NCBI RefSeq assembly: GCF_030814955.1
Contig: NZ_JAUSWB010000008.1
Coordinates: 124,001 to 188,000 of the forward strand
From: Planomicrobium stackebrandtii
Lineage (GTDB): Bacteria > Bacillota > Bacilli > Bacillales_A > Planococcaceae
Length of the DNA stretch: 64,000 nucleotides
Reading direction: 5' to 3'
Shown: positions 1 to 7,914 of the stretch, piece after piece
Layout of the letters: every line of letters starts with the position of its first letter
Position numbering within the stretch: the first letter of the stretch is position 1
The notes under the pieces: generated by a model
Databases searched by the model: none
Told to the model about the DNA's origin: nothing
Seen by the model: the letters and a program-made list of their open reading frames with translations, nothing else
Position numbers and translations under genes: made by a program

Positions 1-150
1 TTATGCAAACGTCCGCTGGAGCATCGAATGCTGGGTGAGGTTCAATTAGAGGCGGTATTGAACCGGCGCATCAGTGAAACTTTTCTGGATTGGAATTTTG
101 AAGCTGATATAGGCTATATCGTGTTTTTCCTAGAACCTAAAGGGACATAA
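1..150 (+). CDS. C-terminal end of an unidentified protein (partial)
   Basis: An open frame enters from the left edge and stops with TAA at 148-150, giving 49 residues that end in YIVFFLEPKGT. The gene start is outside the window. The fragment is too short for me to recognise a family. It has ordinary charged and hydrophobic mixture and no membrane segment. The frame is uninterrupted from base 1, which supports real coding sequence, but the product is unknown. Confidence 0.5.
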   Translation, partial: LCKRPLEHRMLGEVQLEAVLNRRISETFLDWNFEADIGYIVFFLEPKGT

Positions 151-300
151 GCGAAGAAGTGAGGAATTCTCCTTAACTAAACTGGAGGATGACTTGTTCA
201 AAGCTTCCTATATATTATCGAGGAAATCGTTAATATAATAGTATGCAGTTCTACTGCTGTGTGAGTGAATGGTTCCTACTTTAGAAGTTCTAGTGATGAA

Positions 301-348
301 GAACCGCCAACCTGCTGTCATAGTTTTTTAACAGTAGGTGAGCGGTTC
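301..348. terminator. Imperfect hairpin, possible terminator
   Basis: An 18-base arm at 301-318 (GAACCGCCAACCTGCTGT) pairs with 331-348 with three mismatches or wobbles, around a loop that contains six T residues. T-rich sequence follows at 350-364. It could end transcription of the gene at the left edge. Apart from this, 151-377 holds no gene that I can see. Confidence 0.4.
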
Positions 349-377
349 TCATTTTAGTTTTTTATTATCGAGTAATG

Positions 378-590
378 TCAATCTTGCAATTTAACTTGTT
401 CTGTTAAACGCTGAAAGGATCGACAGTTGGGGCATGGACTGTAAGCATTGTGCTCTTTTAATTGATGAATATATGTGTGTGAATCCGTAAATTCTCTTTC
501 ATCGACGGGTGTAGACATGAATTCGCAGGCATCCCCTGTAAAATGCCGGCGATGAATCAGTTTTTTTAAGTGGTCAACAAAGTAAGTCAT
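378..590 (-). CDS. Small CxxC protein, hypothetical (70 aa)
   Basis: The 70-residue product starts MTYFVDHLKKL and carries a CPNC pair near residue 53 that could bind a metal together with the single upstream cysteine. The start at 590 is chosen because AAGGAG lies 8 bases before it; a longer frame to 647 would begin inside a hairpin. No membrane segment or signal peptide is visible. I do not recognise the family, and the gene stands alone between a hairpin on each side. Confidence 0.55.
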   Translation of the reverse strand: MTYFVDHLKKLIHRRHFTGDACEFMSTPVDEREFTDSHTYIHQLKEHNAYSPCPNCRSFQRLTEQVKLQD

Positions 591-630
591 TCGTATGCAC
601 TCCTTCTCTTCAACTAAGTTTAAGAACAGA

Positions 631-670
631 AAAAAGCCGAAAAGCATCTTTATAGATGCTTTTCGGCTTT
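631..670 (-). terminator. Strong hairpin with T-run on the minus strand
   Basis: A perfect 16-base stem (633-648 with 655-670) surrounds a six-base loop. Read on the minus strand it is followed by six T residues, so it would stop transcription arriving from above 670, just before the small CxxC gene. Confidence 0.7.
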
Positions 671-990
671 GTTAGCAGCGCTACTGTCTGCAACAGATTA
701 CCCTAAATCAGATTTAGTTTTATTTCATATAAAGTCCTTAGTCAAAGTGTTTTTTTAGTATGGTTTAATTTGAAGATGGAAACGCTACTGTTTTCCATAA
801 TAAGAATACTATAATGGATTTTCCCTTTAGATGGAAGAGTAAAGATTGACTTATTTGAGAAAAAAGAAATAAAAAGACAAATGACCTAAATTTATAATTA
901 GGTTAATACATAAGTAATTTTAAGCTATAAATGGAATACAGCAAATGTAGAAAACGTAAAGTAACTTATGCCCATGGAAAGGATGAAGGA
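671..990. other. AT-rich non-coding stretch
   Basis: These 320 bases are very AT-rich, with stops in all frames and no convincing ribosome binding site, promoter pair or hairpin. They look like decayed accessory sequence adjoining the gene remnant at 991-1158. Confidence 0.4.
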
Positions 991-1158
991 TTAGTAAGCG
1001 GATTCCGGTTTCTTTAACTGACTTTCATTCTGTTTCCATGATTGAAACATTTGCTTAAAGAATGGTGTCTAAAGCTTATCTAAAAAGCCAAGCCGATACA
1101 GCCAATTAATAAAGATGAAACCTAAAAAGTCCACAACCGTATAGTTAGTATAAAAAAT
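991..1158 (-). pseudogene. Remnant of a hydrophobic protein with an internal stop
   Basis: Reading the minus strand from 1158, the frame gives a hydrophobic stretch (VVDFLGFIFINWLYRLGFL), a TAG at 1069-1071, then 25 more residues rich in K, Q and E ending in PESAY and a TAA at 991-993. The pattern of a membrane segment followed by a charged tail in the same frame across an amber codon suggests a decayed C-terminus of a membrane protein. No start or ribosome site is visible. The identification rests only on this frame continuity, so it is tentative. Confidence 0.35.
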
Positions 1159-1176
1159 CAAAAGGGGATGTTTTGA

Positions 1177-1353
1177 GTGAGAGTTAAAACTTTCTATGGA
1201 TACAGCGAAAAAAGTATAGACCGGAAAATAAATGAATTTCTTGATGATACGAATTTAGAAGTTATCGATATAAAATTTGCTGCACCTATTTTTTACTTTA
1301 GTGCGATGATAATGTACAAGACAGCCAGTTCTCCGAAAGAAAAAGCATTTTAA
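1177..1353 (+). CDS. Cse60-like small protein (DUF2758 type)
   Basis: This 58-residue protein begins with GTG at 1177, nine bases after AAAGGGG. It contains the pattern KINEFL near residue 18, VIDIKF near 33 and FSAMIMYK near 44, which resembles the small Cse60/DUF2758 proteins of Bacillales; Cse60 of B. subtilis is sporulation-associated. The exact role is unknown. It lies in front of another small gene at 1410 on the same strand, 56 bases downstream. The family assignment is from memory of the motif order and is moderately sure. Confidence 0.55.
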   Translation: MRVKTFYGYSEKSIDRKINEFLDDTNLEVIDIKFAAPIFYFSAMIMYKTASSPKEKAF

Positions 1354-1409
1354 TTCTAGAACCATCTATAATCATGTGATTTTATAGTATCAAGGGAGGA
1401 GTAAGTTTT

Positions 1410-1613
1410 ATTGGGAAAGTTAAAATTCATCCACTGATCATCTGCCTTTTGTTAATTTCTTCTATCACAATGATATTATACGCTTATCAGAGTTATGTGG
1501 ATCAGGAAACAGGAAGTGGAGTAGGCTTTACCTTATTAGCAGTAGCCCTGTTCGCAATGGCGCTACATAGTTTTTTTAGAAATAGAAGGATTCATAATGA
1601 AGCAGGTAAGTGA
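1410..1613 (+). CDS. Small two-helix membrane protein with apparent ATT start
   Basis: The 67-codon frame encodes (M)GKVKIHPLIICLLL and onward, with two membrane segments at about residues 8-26 and 40-56 and a basic tail RNRRIHNEAGK. A very good ribosome site, GGGAGGAG at 1394-1401, sits eight bases before an ATT codon at 1410; no ATG, GTG or TTG exists in this frame upstream. A TTG one base later is in another frame that stops after eight codons. Either ATT is the true start, or an ATG has mutated and the gene is silent. Family not recognised. Confidence 0.5.
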   Translation: MGKVKIHPLIICLLLISSITMILYAYQSYVDQETGSGVGFTLLAVALFAMALHSFFRNRRIHNEAGK

Positions 1614-1656
1614 ACTTTGTTTGATAAAATAAACTGGTTATTTTAACATTTTTAAA

Positions 1657-2511
1657 TTACATTTTTTCATTTACCCAATTTATAACGAGAGAGGCAGTCT
1701 GTTCAGGCTTATCCCATTGAAGCATATGGAAAGAATCAGGAATGGCTATTGCTGTTATATCTTTAATGGTTTCTCGTAGCTGTAGAATGCCTTTAGTTCT
1801 TGCTGTTTCTAAGCTTTTTGGTTGTTCAGCATAAATCAGAAGTGTCGGCACCTTGATGAAGGGATAGGTTTCAGCGAAAGGTTCTTTAAAGAAAGCTTTT
1901 ATAATAGCTAATACAGTAAATTTTGATGCCACTAATTCAAATTTTCCGTCTTGCCGTTGATGGAAGAGAGAAGCCGCATACTGTTCTTTAGTGGAATTCC
2001 ATTGGTTTGTATAAGTCTGATACTCTCTGGGAATTTCTGTCTCCTCTGTAAATACCGATTGCTCCATATAATTATTCCAGCCGGAGTAGGCATAATCAAA
2101 CGTCATTTCAGGTTGGTTTTGTGGAAAAGTAAAGCCGCCATCAAGCAGAATAAGTCCCAACACCTTGTCGGGATAAAAGCGGGTGAAATGCAGAGCAGCA
2201 TCTGCTCCCCAGGAATGCCCCAAAATATAAAAAGACCCTGTAACAATTTCTCCTATTACATAATGAAGCCATGCAGCCAAATTCGAAAACAAATATTGCT
2301 CTTCTTGTGCAAATGGGGGAGTCTTTCCGTGACCTGGGCTGTCTATAATAATTATATGGAATTTCTCTTTTAAATAAGGAACCAGTTCACCAAAACTATA
2401 GAAACTATTCCCGGCAAGCCCATGCAGGCAAACAATGGTCGGATTCTTTACATCCCCATATTCATAATAACTTACGTTCCTTTCTCGTATTGAACTTCCA
2501 ATGTTTAGCAT
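1657..2511 (-). CDS. Alpha/beta-fold hydrolase
   Basis: A 284-residue cytoplasmic alpha/beta hydrolase. It shows the oxyanion-hole HG pair (CLHGLAG near residue 30), the nucleophile elbow GHSWG with Ser at about 100, the acid in LLIYAEQP/D region, and the catalytic His in DSFHMLQWDKPE near 262. The substrate cannot be told; esterase, lactonase or amidase are possible. The start at 2511 is preferred because GGAGG and AGGG lie just upstream, whereas the in-frame ATG at 2529 has no site. It follows the VOC gene by about 40 bases on the same strand, so the two are probably co-transcribed. Confidence 0.8.
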   Translation of the reverse strand: MLNIGSSIRERNVSYYEYGDVKNPTIVCLHGLAGNSFYSFGELVPYLKEKFHIIIIDSPGHGKTPPFAQEEQYLFSNLAAWLHYVIGEIVTGSFYILGHSWGADAALHFTRFYPDKVLGLILLDGGFTFPQNQPEMTFDYAYSGWNNYMEQSVFTEETEIPREYQTYTNQWNSTKEQYAASLFHQRQDGKFELVASKFTVLAIIKAFFKEPFAETYPFIKVPTLLIYAEQPKSLETARTKGILQLRETIKDITAIAIPDSFHMLQWDKPEQTASLVINWVNEKM

Positions 2512-2550
2512 TCTTTTCCCTGCCTCCATATATAAGTCTCAAGAACTCTT

Positions 2551-3015
2551 CTAAGAAGATTGGTTAAACTTTTCCCAATCACTCCAGTACATATTTTCAT
2601 TCAAGTCAGGATTGTTCTTTTCCACTTTACAAATAAACTCCAGACTGTTTCCATCAGGATCATCAAAATGTACTTTTGCATGTCCATATCCATCATTTGG
2701 CATCACAAAAGGCTCAGTCGGTTCAAAACCAAAAGCCTTTCTTGCTGAAATTCCTTTATCTTTGAGCCAGGCGATTGAAATCTTTAAGTCCTCCAATTCC
2801 ACTTGAAAAGCGATGTGCCGAATAGAAGGATGATAGTCCAGTTCGACTTTTTCCGTTTGCCATAAACCCAACCAGCTTTTTTCTTTTTCAATCCATAGGA
2901 ATGCTACGCGTCCTTCGATACAATGATCGAACTCCAATCCGAGACCTTCATAAAATTGAATGGAACGGTCTAAGTCGCTGACGGGCAAATGTGCCTCATA
3001 TAATCCTTTAATCAT
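2551..3015 (-). CDS. VOC family (glyoxalase/bleomycin-resistance fold) protein
   Basis: The 154-residue product has two beta-alpha-beta-beta-beta modules typical of the VOC superfamily. Likely metal ligands are His9 (EAHLPVSDLDRS), His67 (IRHIAF) and Glu126 (DPDGNSLEF). Members are glyoxalases, dioxygenases or antibiotic-binding proteins; which applies here is open. The start at 3015 follows AAAGGAG by 12 bases; an upstream ATG at 3045 has no clear site. It heads a two-gene unit with the hydrolase downstream. Confidence 0.75.
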   Translation of the reverse strand: MIKGLYEAHLPVSDLDRSIQFYEGLGLEFDHCIEGRVAFLWIEKEKSWLGLWQTEKVELDYHPSIRHIAFQVELEDLKISIAWLKDKGISARKAFGFEPTEPFVMPNDGYGHAKVHFDDPDGNSLEFICKVEKNNPDLNENMYWSDWEKFNQSS

Positions 3016-3057
3016 TGCCGCAAATATCTCCTTTAAAAGTTTCAATTATTATTGTCC

Positions 3058-3177
3058 TCATAAATCTTCAGACTCGATTAATTCTTTTTTCTTCCATTTG
3101 CCTTCTCTGTTTGAATAATATTGCTTCATCAAGGGGAACAATTCACTTTCAAGCTTTCGATTGTTATAAACAATCAA
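3058..3177 (-). pseudogene. Short coding remnant upstream of the VOC gene
   Basis: A minus-strand frame from a TTG at 3177 gives 39 residues (NNRKLESELFPLMKQYY in the middle, ending IESEDL) before TGA at 3058-3060. Composition is that of a real soluble protein C-terminus, but there is no ribosome site and a stop lies directly upstream in frame. I read it as a truncated gene remnant, or possibly a tiny gene. A TATAAT on the minus strand at 3186-3191 could serve the downstream pair. Confidence 0.35.
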
Positions 3178-3351
3178 GTATTTTCATTATACTATAATAT
3201 TCTGGAAATTAATTGGATTTAAATATAGTAGTTCGATATAGTAATTAAAAGGAATAATTTTCTTTTAAACTAATTGAAGATGGAATTCTAAGTTTTTAAA
3301 AAAATCAATTTGATGAATGGAAATTTTAAAAGCTGCATAATGGGGGTACTT

Positions 3352-4320
3352 ATGAAAATGGAAACCTTAGTCCATACTGAATATTTTAATTTGAACAAGA
3401 TAGCTAATGGAGTATTTGCAGCAATCGCAAAAGCGGGTACCGGCGCCTTGAGCAACGCAGGATTTGTTGATTTAGGAACTGAGTTGCTTATATTTGATTC
3501 GTTCAATACTCCATCTGCAGCTCAAGAACTCAGGAAGCAAGCTGAAGGACTTACTGGAAAAAAAGTGAAATATCTTGTCAATAGCCATTACCATAGCGAT
3601 CATATTTTTGGAAATCAAGTTTTTAAAGAAGAGATTATTATTTCTACGGAGTTAACTAAAAACTGGATCAGAGAAAAGAACGCAATAATGGATGTCGATA
3701 CCGAACTTAAGGAATTTCAACAATTTCTAGAAAATTTAAAGTTACAGATTTTAGCAGAGGAAAAAGAAGTAATTAAGCAAAGCTTAACCAATCAATTGGC
3801 GGAAATGGAGAAGTTGTTAGCTGAACTGCCCACTTTACAACTTGTAATTCCTAATCTTACTTTTGAAAAAAAGTTAGTCATTTACGGATCGGAGCGGCAT
3901 GTAGAGTTGTACTGCCTAGGGGGAGGGCATTCGCCGAGTGATACATTTTTATATGTTCCGCAAGAAAAAGCGGCCTTTATGGGGGATATAGTAACCGAAA
4001 AATTGCATCTGCCAATTATACAGCCAGAAGAGTTTTTAAGCACATTGCAGGAGACTAAGAAAATGGATATTCACATACTCATGCCTGGGCATGGAGAAGT
4101 TGGAGACACCAAAAAAATCGACACCATGATTCAATACATATCTATGTTAACAAACGCCGCAAAATGCGCGCATGAAACAAATATTTCTATAGAAGATTTT
4201 GTTTCTTCCTTTGTACTGCCTCAGAAGTACAAAGAGTGGAAAGGCAGCAAAGGAGTCGAGCGTAATCTGGTGGGGATTTATAGGTTTTATGCAACGAATA
4301 ACCACAGAAGTGAGTCTTGA
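3352..4320 (+). CDS. Metallo-beta-lactamase fold hydrolase
   Basis: A 322-residue metallo-hydrolase. The zinc motif HYHSDH is at residues 79-84, followed by GGGHSPSDTF (third His), MGDIV (bridging Asp) and PGHGE (last His). A helical charged insert of about 60 residues lies between the first and second motifs, making it longer than classic beta-lactamases (about 230). No signal peptide is seen, so it acts in the cytoplasm; the substrate is unknown. The start at 3352 follows GGGGG by five bases. An ATG at 3310 is possible but has no site. Confidence 0.75.
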   Translation: MKMETLVHTEYFNLNKIANGVFAAIAKAGTGALSNAGFVDLGTELLIFDSFNTPSAAQELRKQAEGLTGKKVKYLVNSHYHSDHIFGNQVFKEEIIISTELTKNWIREKNAIMDVDTELKEFQQFLENLKLQILAEEKEVIKQSLTNQLAEMEKLLAELPTLQLVIPNLTFEKKLVIYGSERHVELYCLGGGHSPSDTFLYVPQEKAAFMGDIVTEKLHLPIIQPEEFLSTLQETKKMDIHILMPGHGEVGDTKKIDTMIQYISMLTNAAKCAHETNISIEDFVSSFVLPQKYKEWKGSKGVERNLVGIYRFYATNNHRSES

Positions 4321-4379
4321 TTTTTTGTGAGAATTTGGAAAAAAGAATTTAAATATTCAATTGTCGTGGAGGGTGAAGT

Positions 4380-5162
4380 ATGTATACTTCAGAAGAAAGA
4401 AGAATTTTTTTTGATAATACCATAGTTAAATTGGAATCTTTAAGTCTAGTGGAAGGTGTCGTCCAGATAGGCTCTGGAGTAGTTGGATTTAGTGATGAAT
4501 TTTCTGATATAGATTTGATGGTTGCTACACCGAGGGTAGAGGATGCAGTAATGGTTAAAAATACTGTTCATCAGTTATTTGAGGAGTTTAATCCGGTCTA
4601 TATAAAAGAAAAACAATTCAGTAAAGAAATCTTTCTTCTTATTATATTTCTGGAAAATCAGTTGGAGTTTAATGTCTCCATTGTCCCTAAAGAATTATTA
4701 TCAGTGAAGTCGCCTTTATGGAAAGTAATTGTTGATAAAACGGGACTAGTATCTGAAAAAATGAATATTGAACAAGAGGAACTCGAAAAAGTACCAGTAA
4801 AGTATGAAGTTGGATTTGATGTACAATTTGAGTTTGTTTACTGTGCTATGAGTTTAGACAAAGCCCTTAGGAGAAATAACATAATCTACGCACTTAACAT
4901 GCTTGAGACAATGCGTACCTATACTCTGCATCTTCAAGTGATGAACGAAAAGAAGAAGCTACACCAGTTTAAAGCTTATGATACGCTAGATACAGCCTTT
5001 AAAAATGAATACTTAACAACATATCCCGAAAAAAATAGTATTGGTAGTTTAAAGAAGTCTTCTGAAAAACTAAAAGTACTGTTCAATAAAGTAGTGAATC
5101 AAAGTTCTGTTTTCACTATGGATAGTGATTTGCAGCAACTTCTTAAAATCTCTTTTGTTTGA
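4380..5162 (+). CDS. Nucleotidyltransferase (aminoglycoside-adenylyltransferase-like fold)
   Basis: The 260-residue protein carries the polymerase-beta-like signature GSGVVGFSDEFSDIDLMV, with Gly31-Ser32 and the metal-binding Asp43 and Asp45, and a third acidic strand further on (ENQLEFNVSI). The C-terminal half is helical (CAMSLDKALRRNN). Such proteins transfer a nucleotide to small molecules, including aminoglycosides, or act as orphan enzymes. The substrate is not known. The ATG at 4380 follows TGGAGGGTGA by a few bases. It stands 59 bases after the metallo-hydrolase. Confidence 0.7.
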   Translation: MYTSEERRIFFDNTIVKLESLSLVEGVVQIGSGVVGFSDEFSDIDLMVATPRVEDAVMVKNTVHQLFEEFNPVYIKEKQFSKEIFLLIIFLENQLEFNVSIVPKELLSVKSPLWKVIVDKTGLVSEKMNIEQEELEKVPVKYEVGFDVQFEFVYCAMSLDKALRRNNIIYALNMLETMRTYTLHLQVMNEKKKLHQFKAYDTLDTAFKNEYLTTYPEKNSIGSLKKSSEKLKVLFNKVVNQSSVFTMDSDLQQLLKISFV

Positions 5163-5202
5163 TGGCGATATGTAAAGTGGCAATGGGCTAAATAATGCTT
5201 AT

Positions 5203-5235
5203 TTATCAATCATTTGATAATGGGTTTTTTGTTTG
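5203..5235 (+). terminator. Weak AT-rich terminator
   Basis: TTATCAA at 5203-5209 pairs with TTGATAA at 5214-5220 and is followed by TGGG and a run of T residues to 5240. The stem is weak, but the T-run and position after the nucleotidyltransferase gene support it. Confidence 0.4.
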
Positions 5236-5367
5236 TTTTTATAGTTTCGTTCATGGGTATTTTTCAAACGACTATAGAAAAATTGAATTTCAAAGTAGCT
5301 AACAATAGTACCCCTAAAAACAATCAGCCAAAATATCTAACCCGAAATTTTTAATGGAGTTGAGCAT

Positions 5368-5760
5368 ATGATTTCACAGGCACTGGTGTTGCAAGAAAAT
5401 AAAATTTTAATGGTCCGGCAATATGTACAAAGAGGAGATATTGTATAAAACTTTCCTGGCGGCGGGATAGAAGAGGGGGAAACTCCTGAAGAAGCTTGTA
5501 TTAGAGAAGTAAAAGAAGAAACAGGATACGATGTTGTTGTTAAAAAATTGCTTTTTAGTAAAGACGATAAATATACTTTCGTTGCAGAGATCACAGGCGG
5601 CAATATCAACTTGGATTCTAGTCTTATGGCGAACAGAGACATTATTGATGTTGCGTGGATTTCAATAGATGATCAAAAAAAGTTTGATAGCATTACGGCA
5701 CCACTATTAGAACTATTAATTTTTCATAAAAAAAGCATGTGTACGGAGTTAAATTACTGA
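5368..5760 (+). pseudogene. Nudix hydrolase gene with an in-frame stop
   Basis: The frame starts at ATG 5368 after GGAG and runs MISQALVLQENKILMVRQY, then meets TAA at 5446-5448 (codon 27), and continues in the same frame through NFPGGGIEEGE and REVKEETGYD, the Nudix box GX5EX7REUXEEXGU at about codons 30-52, to a stop at 5760. The residue before NFPGGG is usually aromatic in this family, so a sense codon such as TGG or TAT has probably become TAA. No start codon with a ribosome site follows the stop before the Nudix box, so the product is presumably lost unless read through. Confidence 0.75.
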
Positions 5761-5886
5761 CTAAAATTTTGTTAGAAATCAGTATGGCTGATTGACCAAG
5801 TGTATTGTAAACGAAATAAAATAATAGTTTCAATGTTCATATGTCTTGAAAAACTGACCATTAAAATCACAAACAGGAGTGATCCA

Positions 5887-6420
5887 ATGAAAAAAAGTTT
5901 GCCTTTTGTCATTTCAATAGCGAGTGTATCGGGAGGAGGGAAAACGACGATTGTTAACCGGCTAACGCAGCAATTTGGAAATTCCAAAGCTCTTTATTTT
6001 GATGATTATGATTTTGAAGGGCCAGATGATATTTTGAAATGGGTCGACGATGGCGCTAATTCCAGTGAATGGAATTTAACACCACTTCTCAAAGATCTCA
6101 AAAGCTTGCTGGAAGAACCTCTCGATTACATTATTATGGATTTTCCATTTGCCTATCAGCATGACCAGATAAGTAGCTTCATCGATCTAGCTGTATTTAT
6201 TGATACGCCGTTAGACCTTGCATTAGCGCGCCGAATGAAAAGAGACTTTGCAGAAAGTTCCGCTGCTGAAATCCTGCTTCAACTGGAGCATTATGCGCAC
6301 AAAGGAAGACGTGCTTATCTGGAAATGCTCCATACGATAAAGCCGAATTCTGATGTAGAAATAGATGGGGCGTTATCAATTGATGCCATTACAGATCAAT
6401 TGCTCAAGCAGGGGAGATGA
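5887..6420 (+). CDS. P-loop kinase, uridine/adenylate-kinase-like
   Basis: A 177-residue P-loop protein. The loop SVSGGGKTT (residues 13-21) has Ser where the first Walker A glycine is usual. FDDYDFEGPDD near 37 looks like the substrate-site acidic motif of uridine kinase-like proteins, and DYIIMDFPF near 77 is the Walker B strand; ARRMKRDF is a lid-type arginine helix. It probably phosphorylates a small molecule, which I cannot name. The start at 5887 follows CAGGAGTG. Its TGA overlaps the ATG of the next gene, so translation is coupled. Confidence 0.65.
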   Translation: MKKSLPFVISIASVSGGGKTTIVNRLTQQFGNSKALYFDDYDFEGPDDILKWVDDGANSSEWNLTPLLKDLKSLLEEPLDYIIMDFPFAYQHDQISSFIDLAVFIDTPLDLALARRMKRDFAESSAAEILLQLEHYAHKGRRAYLEMLHTIKPNSDVEIDGALSIDAITDQLLKQGR

Positions 6421-6977
6421 ACCCGATACCTACTGATAATGTAACAATCCGAAAAATGTCCCACAACGACTATAAAATTATGGCTCGGTGGTTAAGCACG
6501 CCAGCAGTTTTGGAATTCTTTGGGGATGTTAACGCTCCCTTTACACTGGAACAAGTTCAACGCAAATACGGGCCGAGAATAACCGGGGATGTTCCAATCT
6601 ATCCATACATAGTAGAACTGGAAAAGGAACCTATAGGTTTTATTCAATACTATCGAATAACTAGAGAAGCACAAAAAGAGTTTGGGTATCAAGACACCCT
6701 GCATGTTTACGGCATCGATCAGTTTCTCGGTGCTGAACAATACCATAACCAAGGTTTAGGTACGCTTATGATTACCAAATTTCTCACGAATTTATACCAA
6801 CAGACTGGAGCAGATATCATCGTTTTAGATCCGGATATTTCCAATGCCAGAGCCATCCGGTGCTATGAAAAATGCGGATTTGTTAAAGCGAAAAAAGTGA
6901 AGTGCGGAGCGGGCTGGTTAATGGAACTAAAGACGGGGAGCGTCGGACATGAAGCTGCTAAAAGCGGAAATGAATAA
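6417..6977 (+). CDS. GNAT acetyltransferase resembling aminoglycoside 6'-N-acetyltransferase
   Basis: The 186-residue protein has the layout of the AAC(6')-Ie type: RKMSHNDYKIMARWL at the N-terminus, YGIDQFLGAEQYHNQGLGT in the middle (the Q/RxxGxG/A acetyl-CoA loop is NQGLGT), then VLDPDISNARAIRCYEKCGF and a final WLMELK. Enzymes of this group acetylate aminoglycosides or related amines; activity here is not proven by sequence. The ATG overlaps the TGA of the kinase gene, and its 3' end overlaps the next acetyltransferase by 29 bases. Confidence 0.72.
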   Translation: MNPIPTDNVTIRKMSHNDYKIMARWLSTPAVLEFFGDVNAPFTLEQVQRKYGPRITGDVPIYPYIVELEKEPIGFIQYYRITREAQKEFGYQDTLHVYGIDQFLGAEQYHNQGLGTLMITKFLTNLYQQTGADIIVLDPDISNARAIRCYEKCGFVKAKKVKCGAGWLMELKTGSVGHEAAKSGNE

Positions 6978-7422
6978 AGAGACAGCGCAAGAAATCTTGA
7001 GTTGGCAATACGAACCTCCCTATGATTTCTATAATAATGAGTCCTGTGACTCGGAGTTGGCAGAGTTACTCAATAAAGCATATTTCACAGTTTTGAACGA
7101 AAAGGAAGAAACTGTCGGCTTTTTCTGCACCGGAGAAAGTGCCCAAGTGCCGTCCGGAAACCGGTATGAAGTTTATAAAGAGCAGTGTATTGATGTGGGA
7201 TTGGGGATGAATCCAGCGCTTGTCGGCAAAGGGAATGGCGAGGAATTTGGTCTATTCATCCTCCATTCTATAGAAGAAACTCATCATCAGCTGCCGGTTC
7301 GGCTGACTGTTGCTGCATTCAACAAAAGGGCCATTCGTCTTTATGAAAAACTGGGTTTCACTTTAGATAAGCGATTCAGTAATGCTGCGGCCGAGTTTAT
7401 TACTATGGTGAAAAAGTATTAA
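6949..7422 (+). CDS. GNAT family N-acetyltransferase (RimI-like)
   Basis: A 157-residue GNAT protein. LGMNPALVGKGNGEEFG near residue 84 gives the acetyl-CoA pyrophosphate loop (GKGNGEE), and VAAFNKRAIRLYEKLGF near 123 is the common C-terminal motif. The N-terminus (ILSWQYEPPYDFYN) is like that of acetyltransferases of the yjbM/RimI-type single-domain family often found in Bacillales. The substrate is unknown. It is the third member of a tightly overlapped unit starting at 5887. Confidence 0.75.
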   Translation: MKLLKAEMNKETAQEILSWQYEPPYDFYNNESCDSELAELLNKAYFTVLNEKEETVGFFCTGESAQVPSGNRYEVYKEQCIDVGLGMNPALVGKGNGEEFGLFILHSIEETHHQLPVRLTVAAFNKRAIRLYEKLGFTLDKRFSNAAAEFITMVKKY

Positions 7423-7855
7423 CTGGGTGTTCGAAAGGTGTTAAGGGCAATGGATAAGAATAAATGATGAAATCCACCATTTGCCGGAAGTATGGAAAAG
7501 CAAAACTTGTTTTCAGAATGTGATAAAACTTCCCTAAAATTGACAGTGGAGCTATTCACTATATGCTGATCATTTCGTCCACAGGCTGCTTGCTGGAAAT
7601 GGATCGCAGTGGAGAATCGGCAGTCTAATGTGAGCGCAGCAAAATGCAGTAGTTTGCTGGCTGCCAAGTGCCTAGTTTATTCTATGCTACTGTTCAAGAA
7701 ATTCCAGATTTTCTTTGGATACTATAGTTTTTACTTAAATCAACAAAATAGTGCCGATGTGTTTTTTAGCAAATTTAAATGGATGAAACGTTGATATACA
7801 GCGAAGAAACCATAGTATTTTTGTCCCTTTACGATGTCCGCCAATGGTTTATGTT
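7423..7855. other. Non-coding gap
   Basis: About 430 bases without a gene I can support. Short frames on both strands have no ribosome sites and unusual composition. No clear terminator follows the acetyltransferase. The downstream part leads into the promoter of the lipoprotein gene. Confidence 0.5.
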
Positions 7856-7883
7856 TTTACAGTTGGATTGAGTATGCTACAAT
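7856..7883 (+). promoter_or_regulatory. Sigma-A type promoter
   Basis: TTTACA at 7856-7861 and TACAAT at 7878-7883 are 16 bases apart, with a TGC extension directly before the -10. The lipoprotein ATG is 31 bases downstream. Confidence 0.55.
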
Positions 7884-7914
7884 AACGGACATTATGTTTG
7901 AAGGGAGACTACCC

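Noticed and set aside
7609-7794. Short plus-strand frame in the gap before the lipoprotein
   Set aside because: No ribosome site, cysteine- and serine-rich random composition, no promoter of its own.
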